In this document: one piece after another, positions 1 through 7,840 of the stretch
Layout of the letters: the number at the start of each line of letters is the position of its first letter
How positions within the stretch are numbered: the stretch's first letter is position 1
Assembly (NCBI RefSeq): GCF_042646165.1
Contig: NZ_JBHRTC010000021.1
Reading direction: 5' to 3' (one strand)
Origin: Microbaculum marinum
Lineage (GTDB): Bacteria; Pseudomonadota; Alphaproteobacteria; Rhizobiales; Tepidamorphaceae
DNA: 64,000 nucleotides
Notes under the pieces: generated by a model
Told to the model about the DNA's origin: nothing
Databases searched by the model: none
What the model saw: only the letters and a program-made list of their open reading frames with translations
Translations under genes and position numbers: made by a program

Positions 1-378
1 AAGGTGCACGAGGAGGTCTTCTCCGATCCGCAGGTGCGCGACTACATCAAGCAGCACTACGAGGTGGTCCAGTACGACCTCCACGGCGCCGCGGAGGTGA
101 CGGACCTGGACGGCGAGGTGCTGACCGAGAAGCAGGCCGCTCGGAAATGGGGCGTGATCTTCACGCCTACGGTGATCTTCCTGCCCGAAGAGGCCAACGC
201 GGGCGAAAGCGTCGGCCAGGCCGCCGTCTCGGTGATGCCGGGCGCCTTCGGCAGGCATACCTCGCTGCACATGTACGAGTGGGTCGCCGAGAAGGGCTAC
301 GAGGGAGACGAGCACTTCCAGAACTACCATGCCCGGCGCCTGCGCGAAGACGGCATCATCGGACCGAATGCGGAATAG
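1..378 (+). CDS. soxW: SoxW/thioredoxin-like protein, 5' end outside window
   Basis: This is the C-terminal 125 residues of a thioredoxin-fold protein. The reading frame is open at base 1 (AAG, Lys), so the GTG at base 4 is not the likely start. The visible part begins with KVHEEVFSDPQVRDYI, which in the SoxW/SoxS family follows just after the redox CxxC, so the cysteines lie upstream of the window. The cis-Pro thioredoxin region reads WGVIFTPTVIFL. SoxW-type thioredoxins act in the periplasm and keep Sox proteins, notably the SoxY cysteine, reduced. Its position directly upstream of soxXYZAB on the same strand supports that role. It could be named soxS in other schemes. Confidence 0.72.
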   Translation, partial: KVHEEVFSDPQVRDYIKQHYEVVQYDLHGAAEVTDLDGEVLTEKQAARKWGVIFTPTVIFLPEEANAGESVGQAAVSVMPGAFGRHTSLHMYEWVAEKGYEGDEHFQNYHARRLREDGIIGPNAE

Positions 379-525
379 TTCGGGGTGCCAAGGGTAATAT
401 TCAAACAACGGAATTTGTATGCGGCCGGCGAACCGGGTCAAAATAGGAATTCGCCTACCGGATCGCCGCGGGCTGCGGTAGACGGCAAGCCGCTGCAAGC
501 GGAAACTACGAGGGGAAGGAACGCC

Positions 526-984
526 ATGCCACCGCGAATCGGGTGTCTGGCGGTCGTGGGGCTACTGTTCGGCGTATCGATCGCGTCGGCGGAAGTAGTG
601 AAGCCGACCGCCGTTGTCTTCGAGGACATGACCGTCCGGACGCCCCTGACGGGCGAGCCGGGTGATCCGGCGAAGGGACGCGTCATCTTCGCCGACCGCA
701 AGCTGGGCAACTGCCTGGCCTGCCACGCCAACGCCGATCAGGCCGAGCTTTTCCATGGCGAAGTCGGCCCCCCGCTGGACGGCGTCGCGGACCGCTACGA
801 GCCCGAGATGCTGCGCGCAATCGTGGTCAATCCGAAGGAGATCTTCGGCGACCAGACCGTGATGCCGGCATTCTACCGTATCATCGAGGGCCAGCGGATC
901 GCCGAGGCGTACAAGGGCAAGACGATCCTGTCCGCCGAGCAGGTCGAGGACGTCGTCGCCTACCTGTCGACGCTGAAGGAATAG
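526..984 (+). CDS. soxX: SoxX, monohaem cytochrome c of the SoxAX complex
   Basis: SoxX pairs with SoxA to attach thiosulfate oxidatively to SoxY in the periplasm. The start is taken at ATG 526, preceded by AGGGGAAGGA; the frame is open to 385 but that extension has no signal peptide. The 152-residue protein has a Sec signal (hydrophobic residues about 7-21, cleavage near ASA/EVV), one haem c motif CLACH at residues 63-67, and a plausible axial Met at about 113 (TVMPAF). Length and the C-terminal EDVVAYLSTL helix are normal for SoxX. A small CGGCG-CGAA-CGCCG hairpin (1013-1026) lies in the gap to soxY. Confidence 0.93.
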   Translation: MPPRIGCLAVVGLLFGVSIASAEVVKPTAVVFEDMTVRTPLTGEPGDPAKGRVIFADRKLGNCLACHANADQAELFHGEVGPPLDGVADRYEPEMLRAIVVNPKEIFGDQTVMPAFYRIIEGQRIAEAYKGKTILSAEQVEDVVAYLSTLKE

Positions 985-1077
985 GCACTAGATCAGGCCA
1001 CGAAGAAGCTCCCGGCGCGAACGCCGAAGGTCGCCAACGCACCGACCAGGGCTTGATCACCTACGAGGAGAATTGAA

Positions 1078-1533
1078 ATGAGCCTGACGAGGCGAGAGAC
1101 ACTGGTTCTGGGCGGAGGGGCACTGGCCCTTGCAACAGTCGGCTTGCAGCCGATGCCGGCCCTGGCGGCGGCCGCGGACGCCCAGGCGCTGATCATGGAG
1201 TTCACAGGCGGCAAGGAGCCGCAGAGCGGGCGCATTACCCTGACTGCGCCGGAAATCGCGGAAAACGGCAATACCGTCCCCGTTTCGGTATCCGTCGAAA
1301 GCCCGATGACCGATGACGACTATGTCGAGGCGGTGATGCTCGTCGCCGAGGAAAATCCGAACCCGGACGTCGCGACCTTCAGGTTCACTCCGATGAGCGG
1401 GTCGGCGGAAGCCGCGACGCGCATGCGGCTCGCCAAGACGCAGAACGTCATGGCGGTGGCGAGGATGAAGGACGGCTCGGTTTTCATGGACAAGCACGAG
1501 GTCAAGGTGACCATCGGCGGTTGCGGCGGCTGA
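1078..1533 (+). CDS. soxY: SoxY, sulfur-carrier protein
   Basis: SoxY carries the sulfur substrate covalently on its C-terminal cysteine while SoxAX, SoxB and SoxCD act on it. The 151-residue protein starts with a twin-arginine signal (LTRRETLVLGGGALAL, residues 3-18) and ends in the diagnostic swinging arm GGCGG at residues 147-151, with Cys149 as the carrier thiol. GAGGAG precedes the ATG. The stop codon is 12 bases before the soxZ start, so the two partner proteins are probably translated together. SoxYZ is usually exported as a preformed complex, since only SoxY has the Tat signal, and that pattern holds here. Confidence 0.96.
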   Translation: MSLTRRETLVLGGGALALATVGLQPMPALAAAADAQALIMEFTGGKEPQSGRITLTAPEIAENGNTVPVSVSVESPMTDDDYVEAVMLVAEENPNPDVATFRFTPMSGSAEAATRMRLAKTQNVMAVARMKDGSVFMDKHEVKVTIGGCGG

Positions 1534-1545
1534 GGAGGCGATCAG

Positions 1546-1872
1546 ATGGCAGAGTCCAAACCCCGGGTGAAAGTCCCGAAGACGGCCGCGAAGGGCGAGG
1601 TGATCACGATCAAGACGCTGATCAACCACACCATGGAATCGGGCCAGCGCAAGGACAGCGACGGCAATCCGATCCCCCGGCAGATCATCAACATGTTCAC
1701 TGCCGAGTTCAACGGCAGCAAGGTGTTCGAGGCGGAGATCGAACCCGCGATTTCGGCCAATCCGTATTTCGAGTTCACCATGCGTGTGCCCGAGAGCGGA
1801 ACCATCAGGTTCACGTGGGTCGACGATGACGGCTCGGTCTACTCCGAGGAGCAGGCGATAGAAGTGAACTGA
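1546..1872 (+). CDS. soxZ: SoxZ, sulfur-carrier partner of SoxY
   Basis: This 108-residue immunoglobulin-like protein forms the SoxYZ heterodimer that holds thiosulfate-derived sulfur. It has no signal peptide, consistent with piggy-back export on Tat-targeted SoxY. Family features include the LINHTMESGQRKD segment near the N-terminus and FTMRVPESGTIRFTWVDDDG near the C-terminus. TGAGGAGGCG across the end of soxY serves as its ribosome-binding site. Confidence 0.95.
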   Translation: MAESKPRVKVPKTAAKGEVITIKTLINHTMESGQRKDSDGNPIPRQIINMFTAEFNGSKVFEAEIEPAISANPYFEFTMRVPESGTIRFTWVDDDGSVYSEEQAIEVN

Positions 1873-1921
1873 CGCAAATCGTTCGTCGCAGCGACAGCGT
1901 CGCGCCTTGGGAGGAGACGTC

Positions 1922-2776
1922 TTGAATATCAGAACCATAGCAACGGGCGTTGCCGGCCTGGCCCTGGCCGGGGCCATCGCCGCATCCGCGGAGCCGGCCC
2001 TGGAGGAGACCCTGGAGATCGACGGTCAGGAGATGATCACCCAGGCACCCGCCCCGGAAGGGCATCCGTTCGACACGGTGATCTCGGGCTGGCACTACCG
2101 CACGCCTGAAACCCGCGCGCTGGAGACCGATACGTTCGTCAATCCGGCGATGCTCTATGTCGAGCGCGGCGAGGAGATCTGGAACACGGTCGAAGGCACG
2201 GCCGGAAAGTCCTGCGCCTCATGTCATGGCGATGCCGCCGAAAGCATGAAGGGCGTCGGTGCCAGCATGCCGAAATGGAACGCCAAGGCGGGCAAGCCCT
2301 ACAACATGGACCTCCAGATAAACGACTGCCGCGTCGAGCAGATGGGTGCGGAACCCTATGCTTTCGACGCCGCCGACCAGAAGGCGCTGGTCGCCTTCGT
2401 CAAGCATCAGTCGCTCGGAATGCCCGTCGGGCTCGACCTGACCGAGGGCGAGATGCGGAAGTGGTGGGAGCAGGGCAAGGAGATCTACTACACGCGCTTC
2501 GGCCAGTTGGACCTGTCCTGCGCCTCCTGCCACGAACAACACAACGGCCGGCACATACGGGCCGACCATCTCAGTCAGGGACAGGTCAACGGTTTCCCGA
2601 CCTACCGCCTCAAGCAGGCCGATCTCGTCTCCGTCCAGAACAGGTTCAAGGGCTGCGTCCGCGACACGCGCGCCGTGCCGTTCGAGCCGCTCGGCGACGA
2701 GGCGATGGCCCTGGAAACCTACGTCACCTGGCGCGGCACGGGCCTCTCCGTCGAAACCCCGGCGGTTCGCCAATAG
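1922..2776 (+). CDS. soxA: SoxA, dihaem cytochrome c of SoxAX
   Basis: SoxA is the catalytic subunit of the thiosulfate:SoxYZ oxidoreductase. The best start is TTG 1922: GGGAGGAG sits 6 bases upstream, and an earlier in-frame TTG (1907) overlaps that site. The 284-residue protein has a Sec signal (to about residue 23), two CASCH haem motifs (98-102 and 200-204), and cysteines at 136 and 245. Cys245 in FKGCVRDTRA matches the conserved ligand that is a cysteine persulfide in studied SoxA proteins. Both haem sites are intact, so this is the dihaem type. It is unrelated to the sarcosine oxidase SoxA at 46466-49495. Confidence 0.94.
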   Translation: MNIRTIATGVAGLALAGAIAASAEPALEETLEIDGQEMITQAPAPEGHPFDTVISGWHYRTPETRALETDTFVNPAMLYVERGEEIWNTVEGTAGKSCASCHGDAAESMKGVGASMPKWNAKAGKPYNMDLQINDCRVEQMGAEPYAFDAADQKALVAFVKHQSLGMPVGLDLTEGEMRKWWEQGKEIYYTRFGQLDLSCASCHEQHNGRHIRADHLSQGQVNGFPTYRLKQADLVSVQNRFKGCVRDTRAVPFEPLGDEAMALETYVTWRGTGLSVETPAVRQ

Positions 2777-2787
2777 GCGGCGCCCAG

Positions 2788-2814
2788 GCGCGGCGGCCGC
2801 ACGAACCGCCGCGC
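2788..2814 (+). other. Intercistronic GC hairpin between soxA and soxB
   Basis: A perfect 9-bp inverted repeat (GCGCGGCGG at 2788-2796, CCGCCGCGC at 2806-2814) closes a 9-base loop in the 90-base gap between soxA and soxB. No U-run follows. It is more likely an mRNA-stability or partial-attenuation element than a full terminator; its function is inferred. Confidence 0.5.
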
Positions 2815-2866
2815 TGCCGGGACGGGCGCAGGGGGCCGGCGTGGGCTGACATCGGGACCAGTTTGC

Positions 2867-4558
2867 ATGACGTCACGGCGTGAGTTCCTGCAGGCATCGG
2901 TCGCCGCCGCCGCGATCCTCGGCACGGGCTCGGGACTGCCGCTGTCCCGCCTCGCCGCCCAGCAGGGGCTGACCGAGGAAGACCTCCTCGGCCTGTCGCC
3001 GTTCGGCAACGTGACGCTGCTGCACCTGACCGACATCCACGCGCAGCTCGTCCCGGTGTATTTCCGCGAGCCCTCCGTCAATATCGGCGTCGGCGACATG
3101 GCCGGTGTGCCCCCGCACGTCACGGGAGCGGACTTTCTGAAGCTCTACAATATCGCGCCGGGGTCGCCGGCGGCCTACGCGCTGACCTCGGTGGATTTCA
3201 CCGCGCTCGCCCGCGAATACGGCCGCATGGGCGGCATCGACCGCATCGCCACGATCGTCAACAGGATCCGGGCGGAGCGGCCGGACGCAACGCTGCTGCT
3301 GGACGGCGGCGACACATGGCAGGGCAGCTACACCGCGTTGCGGACCCTCGGCGACGACATGGTACAGGCCATGAACGCGCTTGGCCCCGACGCCATGACC
3401 GGCCACTGGGAATTCACATACGGGACCGACCGCGTCACAGAACTGGTCGAATCCCTGCCCTACCCGTTCCTCGGCTCCAACATCTTCGACAACGAGTGGG
3501 AAGAACCCGCATTCGAAGGTATGCGCATGTTCGAACGCGGCGGCGTCGGCATCGCCGTGATAGGCCAGGCCTTTCCCTATACGCCGATAGCCAATCCCCG
3601 GTGGCTGATTCCCAACTGGTCCTTCGGCATCCGCGAGGAGGAAATCGCCCGCCATGTCGAGGAGGCCCGGGCCGGGGGCGCCGATGTGGTGGTGCTGCTG
3701 TCGCACAACGGCTTCGACGTCGACCGCAAGCTCGCCGGGCGCATTCCGGGCATCGACGTGATTCTGACCGGCCATACGCACGATGCGCTGCCGGAGCCGG
3801 TCAGGGTCGGCGACACGCTGCTGATTGCAAGCGGATCGAACGGCAAGTTCGTGTCGCGCCTCGACCTCGACGTTTCCGGCGGCTCCGTGCGCGACTTCAG
3901 GTATCGGCTGATCCCGGTGTTCTCCGACGTCATTTCACCGGATCCCGACATGGCTGCGCTGATCGAGTCGGTGCGCGCACCATTTTCCGAGGAACTGGCC
4001 AGAGAACTCGGCGTCACAGACACGCTCCTCTACCGGCGGGGCAACTTCAACGGGACGTGGGACGACCTGATCTGCGACGCGTTGATGGAGGTTCGCGAGG
4101 CCGATATCTCCCTGTCGCCGGGATTCCGATGGGGAACGGCGCTGTTGCCGGGTCAGACGATCACGGTGGAGGACCTGCACGCCGCCTGCGCCATGACCTA
4201 TCCCGAGGCCTACCGCTCGCAGATGACCGGCGCCCTGCTCAAGGACATCCTCGAGGACGTCGCCGACAATCTGTTCAACCCGGATCCGTACTACCAGCAG
4301 GGCGGCGACATGGTCCGGGTGGGCGGCATGGGTTACCGGATCGACATAACCGAGAAGATCGGCAGCCGGATATCCGACATGACCCTGCTGAAGACCGGCG
4401 AAGCGATCGAGCCCGACGGGACCTACGTGGTCGCCGGGTGGGCCTCGGTGAACGAAGATGTCGAAGGACCGCCCGTCTGGGAGGTGGTCGAAGAGTATCT
4501 CGGCACGCACCGCACTGTGCGGCTCGCGCCCAACCGCTCCGTCATCGTCGAGGAGTGA
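2867..4558 (+). CDS. soxB: SoxB, thiosulfohydrolase
   Basis: SoxB hydrolyses the sulfone group from SoxY-bound thiosulfate and releases sulfate. It is a di-manganese enzyme of the 5'-nucleotidase/metallophosphoesterase superfamily. The 563-residue protein has a Tat signal (SRREFLQASVAAAA), metal motifs LTDIHAQL (Asp56, His58), DGGDTWQGS and GHTHDA, and the TGHWEFTYG segment that in SoxB replaces the usual GNHE. The ATG at 2867 has only a weak ribosome-binding site. It is the last sox gene here: the next gene is convergent 19 bases away, and no soxCD follows. Confidence 0.95.
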   Translation: MTSRREFLQASVAAAAILGTGSGLPLSRLAAQQGLTEEDLLGLSPFGNVTLLHLTDIHAQLVPVYFREPSVNIGVGDMAGVPPHVTGADFLKLYNIAPGSPAAYALTSVDFTALAREYGRMGGIDRIATIVNRIRAERPDATLLLDGGDTWQGSYTALRTLGDDMVQAMNALGPDAMTGHWEFTYGTDRVTELVESLPYPFLGSNIFDNEWEEPAFEGMRMFERGGVGIAVIGQAFPYTPIANPRWLIPNWSFGIREEEIARHVEEARAGGADVVVLLSHNGFDVDRKLAGRIPGIDVILTGHTHDALPEPVRVGDTLLIASGSNGKFVSRLDLDVSGGSVRDFRYRLIPVFSDVISPDPDMAALIESVRAPFSEELARELGVTDTLLYRRGNFNGTWDDLICDALMEVREADISLSPGFRWGTALLPGQTITVEDLHAACAMTYPEAYRSQMTGALLKDILEDVADNLFNPDPYYQQGGDMVRVGGMGYRIDITEKIGSRISDMTLLKTGEAIEPDGTYVVAGWASVNEDVEGPPVWEVVEEYLGTHRTVRLAPNRSVIVEE

Positions 4559-4577
4559 CCTTCGCCGACGGCGTTCG

Positions 4578-5030
4578 CTACGGCCGGACGATCGTCCAGC
4601 CGGCCTCGTCCAGTTCGATCAGCGTCACGACGCCGGCGGTTACGATTTCGGCCATCTCGACGATCGGAGGCGCCTTGCCGTCCTTTCGCGCGATCGCCTG
4701 GATTGTGTTGTCGCAGGCCAGGAACTCGACATTCGGCATGCTCTGCTCGAAGCTGGTGAGCCGATCGCGGACCGGGGAAATGTCCTCGCGCAGCATGGTG
4801 AGGCCGGCATTGAAGGCGACGATCTTGATCTGCACTTCCTCGCCGATTTCCGAGTAGTAGCGCGACACGTTGGCGGCGACGTTCAGGACCGCCGTCATCT
4901 TCTGCGGATCCTCGTCGCTGATCTGGAGCGCCAACTTGTGCTGTCCGTCCGCAGCAAATGCGGTGACCGGAAAGGCAAGCAGCGCGAATGCCACCAGGGC
5001 AACCAGGTTTGCCGCGACTGGTCGTGTCAT
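4578..5030 (-). CDS. Exported DsrE-like sulfur-relay protein
   Basis: A 150-residue protein of the DsrE/DsrF-like fold. The start is taken at ATG 5030, with GGAGGAAACG just upstream; the longer frame to 5147 has no signal sequence. Residues 1-26 (MTRPVAANLVALVAFALLAF...AFA) form a signal peptide, so it acts in the periplasm. Cys in EFLACDNTIQAI is at the position where DsrE-family proteins carry persulfide. It is convergent with soxB. Exported DsrE-like genes are often found near sox operons, where a role in periplasmic sulfane-sulfur handling is assumed but poorly proven. Confidence 0.75.
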   Translation of the reverse strand: MTRPVAANLVALVAFALLAFPVTAFAADGQHKLALQISDEDPQKMTAVLNVAANVSRYYSEIGEEVQIKIVAFNAGLTMLREDISPVRDRLTSFEQSMPNVEFLACDNTIQAIARKDGKAPPIVEMAEIVTAGVVTLIELDEAGWTIVRP

Positions 5031-5197
5031 CGTTTCCTCCAGAACTCCGGGCGTCCTCATACCCGCCCCATATAGGGCAGATCTCGGGTGGAGGCACCTC
5101 GTTGTCTCGATGCGGCGGACAGAATGGCGACGAAAATGCGCCGCCACGACGGTCCGTCAGTGGCGTTGAACTGCGACTGGACCGCTGGTGGATCCGG

Positions 5198-5800
5198 CTA
5201 GCCCCAAACCGCCTTGAGCCGGGCATCGCGTCCACAGCGGCTCCGGTAGAAGCGGTACTTCACGGCATTCGTCCGATAGTAGTTCTGATGATAGTCCTCG
5301 GCCGGGTAGAAAGTCGCCGCGCCGCGCACTTGTGTCGCGATGCTGCGGCCGAACTTCTGCTCGAGCGCCTCCTTGGACGCCTGCGCGGCCCTCTTCTGGT
5401 CTCCGGAGGCGAAGATCGCGCTGAGGTACTGGCTGCCCCGATCACAGAACTGGCCGCCGCCGTCGAACGGGTCGACATTGTGCCAGAAGGTATCGAGCAG
5501 CTTCTCGTAGGAGACCCGGTTCGGGTCGTAGACCACCTTCACGACCTCGAGATGCCCGGTGCCGCCGGCCGAAACCTGCCGGTAGGTTGGATTGGCGACC
5601 CTGCCGCCGGCATATCCGGACGTGGTGGAGATCACCCCGGGGATCTTGTCGAAGGGCGCCTCCATGCACCAGAAGCATCCACCCGCGAACACCGCGGTCG
5701 CCTCGGCAGCCCTGGCGGCCGGCACGTAGCCGACCGGCACCGTGACGCTCAGGATCGCGGCAGCGAGCAGGCTCTTCACGAGTGTGCGGCGTTTGATCAT
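5198..5800 (-). CDS. msrA: Exported peptide-methionine (S)-S-oxide reductase MsrA
   Basis: MsrA reduces the S-epimer of methionine sulfoxide. The catalytic motif GGCFWCME is present, followed by the family signatures TSGYAGG and GHLEVVKVVYDP; a later Cys (RSRCGRD) may resolve the disulfide. The 200-residue protein begins MIKRRTLVKSLLAAAILSV...ARAAEA, a signal peptide with a twin-arginine-like start, so this copy is probably periplasmic. Most MsrA proteins are cytoplasmic. It lies 43 bases downstream of msrB on the same strand, giving a two-gene periplasmic repair unit. Confidence 0.93.
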   Translation of the reverse strand: MIKRRTLVKSLLAAAILSVTVPVGYVPAARAAEATAVFAGGCFWCMEAPFDKIPGVISTTSGYAGGRVANPTYRQVSAGGTGHLEVVKVVYDPNRVSYEKLLDTFWHNVDPFDGGGQFCDRGSQYLSAIFASGDQKRAAQASKEALEQKFGRSIATQVRGAATFYPAEDYHQNYYRTNAVKYRFYRSRCGRDARLKAVWG

Positions 5801-5843
5801 GTCGGGTCCTCTTCGGTCCGCCGCCTGGCGGAATGTTCGGCGA

Positions 5844-6329
5844 TCAGGCCGCCTGGAACGTCATCGCAATGCCGTTCATGCAGTAGCGCTTGCCGGTCGG
5901 TGCGGGTCCGTCGTCGAAGACATGGCCCAGATGACCGCCACAGTTGCTGCAGTGAACCTCCGTGCGGGTTCCGAATATCCCGGGATCGGGCTTGGTACCC
6001 ACCGCACCTGGCAAAGGCGCGTAGAAGCTCGGCCAACCGGTGCCGCTGTCGTACTTGGTCTTCGAGGCGAACAAAGCCTGGTCGCAGCCGGCGCAATGGA
6101 ACGTGCCTGCGCGCTTTTCGTGGTCCAGCGGGCTCGAACCGGCGCGCTCGGTGCCTTCCTCGCGCAGTACGCGATACTGCGCCGGCGTCAGCAGCTTCCG
6201 CCACTCGGCATCGGTCTTCGAATAGGGAAACGCGGCGTTGGCGGTACGGACACCGGTCAGACTGGAGAGTGCGCCCAGCGACACGACCGCCCCCAGGGAC
6301 ACACCGGCGAACTGGCGTCTGGTGAGCAT
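5844..6329 (-). CDS. msrB: Exported peptide-methionine (R)-S-oxide reductase MsrB
   Basis: MsrB reduces the R-epimer of methionine sulfoxide. The start is taken at ATG 6329 (MLTRRQFAGVSLG, a clear Tat signal, with GGAGGATC upstream); the frame open to 6407 adds a segment without signal character. Zinc-binding CxxC pairs (CAGC and CSNC) and the catalytic Cys in GKRYCMNGIAM are intact. Length is 161 residues. It is upstream of msrA in the same unit, and both products are predicted periplasmic. Confidence 0.93.
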   Translation of the reverse strand: MLTRRQFAGVSLGAVVSLGALSSLTGVRTANAAFPYSKTDAEWRKLLTPAQYRVLREEGTERAGSSPLDHEKRAGTFHCAGCDQALFASKTKYDSGTGWPSFYAPLPGAVGTKPDPGIFGTRTEVHCSNCGGHLGHVFDDGPAPTGKRYCMNGIAMTFQAA

Positions 6330-6535
6330 GGAGATCCTCCTGTGTTGGGCAGAACATAGGCATTCGAGCCCGAACACACAGGCAACAAAGCGCTCGCAGC
6401 GGTTCACACCTTCGTGCGACGCCGGTGACCGGCGTGTCTGCAGTGTCCATGGCGAGCCGTTGCGGCTTCACCGTGTCCGCGGCATGGAAGCTGGCTGTGA
6501 CCTGGCGTTCGCCGCGGCAGGCCGCCGCGGGAGGC

Positions 6536-7756
6536 TCACCCGACGGCGGCGGCCAGAGCCGGGGCAAGATCGCCGGTCTTGTCCACCCGGATGCCGTCGA
6601 GTTCGAGCCACCGCGCCATCAGCTGCAGTTCGCCGGCAAGTGCGCCCGCAACGCGATCGGGATCCACCCCATCCTCGGCGTGCGCGGTGTTGACGCGAAG
6701 CACACCGGCAGCACGGTCAGCTTTCAGGCAGACGCGGCCGGCCAGTTCGTGGTCCAGCAGGAACGGCAGCACGTAGTAGCCGTGCACCCGCTTCTCCGCC
6801 GGGGTGTAGATTTCCAGCCTGTAGCGGAAACCGAACAGCCGTTCCGCCCGGTCGCGTTCCCAGACGAGTGAATCGAAAGGCGACATGAGTGCGCAGGCTT
6901 CCACCTTTCTGGGCGTGCGGGCATCGGGCGCAAGATAGGCCGGCTGTTTCCAGCCCTTCACCTCGACGGGCAGCAGATCACCCGCCTCGACCAGTTCCGC
7001 GATCCTGTCCGCCGTTCCGGACGCCGGCAGGCGAAAGTAGTCTCGCAGGTCGCGCTCGGTGGCGATGCCGAGCGAACCGGCTGCCACGCGCAGCAGCGTC
7101 CGGTGCGCCTCGTGCTCGTCGGGTGTCGGCATGGCGACGATCTCCGGCGGCAGCACGCGTTCGGTCAGGTCGTACAGGCGCTCGAAGTTGCGGCGGGTCG
7201 CCGTCGTCACCAGGCCGGCCCAGAACAGCCACTCCATCGCGACCTTGCCGTCGCTCCAGCCCCACCAGCCTCCCTCGCCCTTGCCGCTTCCCGAAAGCTC
7301 CGACGCGCCCATCGGGCCGTGCGCCTCTATCTCCTTCAGGGCGGCCTCGATGAAGTCCCGGCGTTCGCGCCCGAACCGGGCCAGGCCCTTGTAGATCCCC
7401 TCGCCCTTGCGCGCCCGCTCCATGCGCCAGCGCATCGCCGGCTGCAGCCGGATCGGTATCAGGGACGCCTCGTGCCCCCAATACTCGAAGTAGCGTTTGC
7501 GCCGGTAGGCCTGGCGGTCGAGCAGGTCGCGACGGTAGGGGCCGAGCCTGGCGAAAAACGGCAGGTAGTGCGACCTCGTCAGCACGTTGACGGAGTCGAT
7601 CTGCACGAGGCCGACCCGGTCGAAGACCCTGTCGATGTGGCGCGCGGCGATCTCGGCGGTCGGCCTGCGGTCGGCGAAGCCCTGCGCGGCCAGCGCGATG
7701 CGGCGGGCCCTCTTCGGCGTCAGGCTGTCGACGGGTTTCGGATCGGGTCGCGGCAT
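6536..7756 (-). CDS. YcaQ/AlkX-family DNA glycosylase (winged-helix, crosslink repair)
   Basis: A 406-residue protein of the HTH_42 family that includes E. coli YcaQ (AlkX), a glycosylase that unhooks interstrand crosslinks and bulky N7-guanine adducts. Residues about 48-70 read GLVQIDSVNVLTRSHYLPFF; the QxD motif in this segment is the catalytic signature of the family. The family's tandem winged-helix architecture and the C-terminal LVWERDRAERLFGF segment are present. It is read alone on the - strand, with the BenE-like gene upstream across an 84-base gap. Confidence 0.85.
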   Translation of the reverse strand: MPRPDPKPVDSLTPKRARRIALAAQGFADRRPTAEIAARHIDRVFDRVGLVQIDSVNVLTRSHYLPFFARLGPYRRDLLDRQAYRRKRYFEYWGHEASLIPIRLQPAMRWRMERARKGEGIYKGLARFGRERRDFIEAALKEIEAHGPMGASELSGSGKGEGGWWGWSDGKVAMEWLFWAGLVTTATRRNFERLYDLTERVLPPEIVAMPTPDEHEAHRTLLRVAAGSLGIATERDLRDYFRLPASGTADRIAELVEAGDLLPVEVKGWKQPAYLAPDARTPRKVEACALMSPFDSLVWERDRAERLFGFRYRLEIYTPAEKRVHGYYVLPFLLDHELAGRVCLKADRAAGVLRVNTAHAEDGVDPDRVAGALAGELQLMARWLELDGIRVDKTGDLAPALAAAVG

Positions 7757-7840
7757 CTTGCTGTCGTCATCCTGGAAGGTCTGTCGGTGCCAACATAAGG
7801 CGCTCCTCCGCCCCGCCCACCCGAAACGCCGGTGCTGCGC

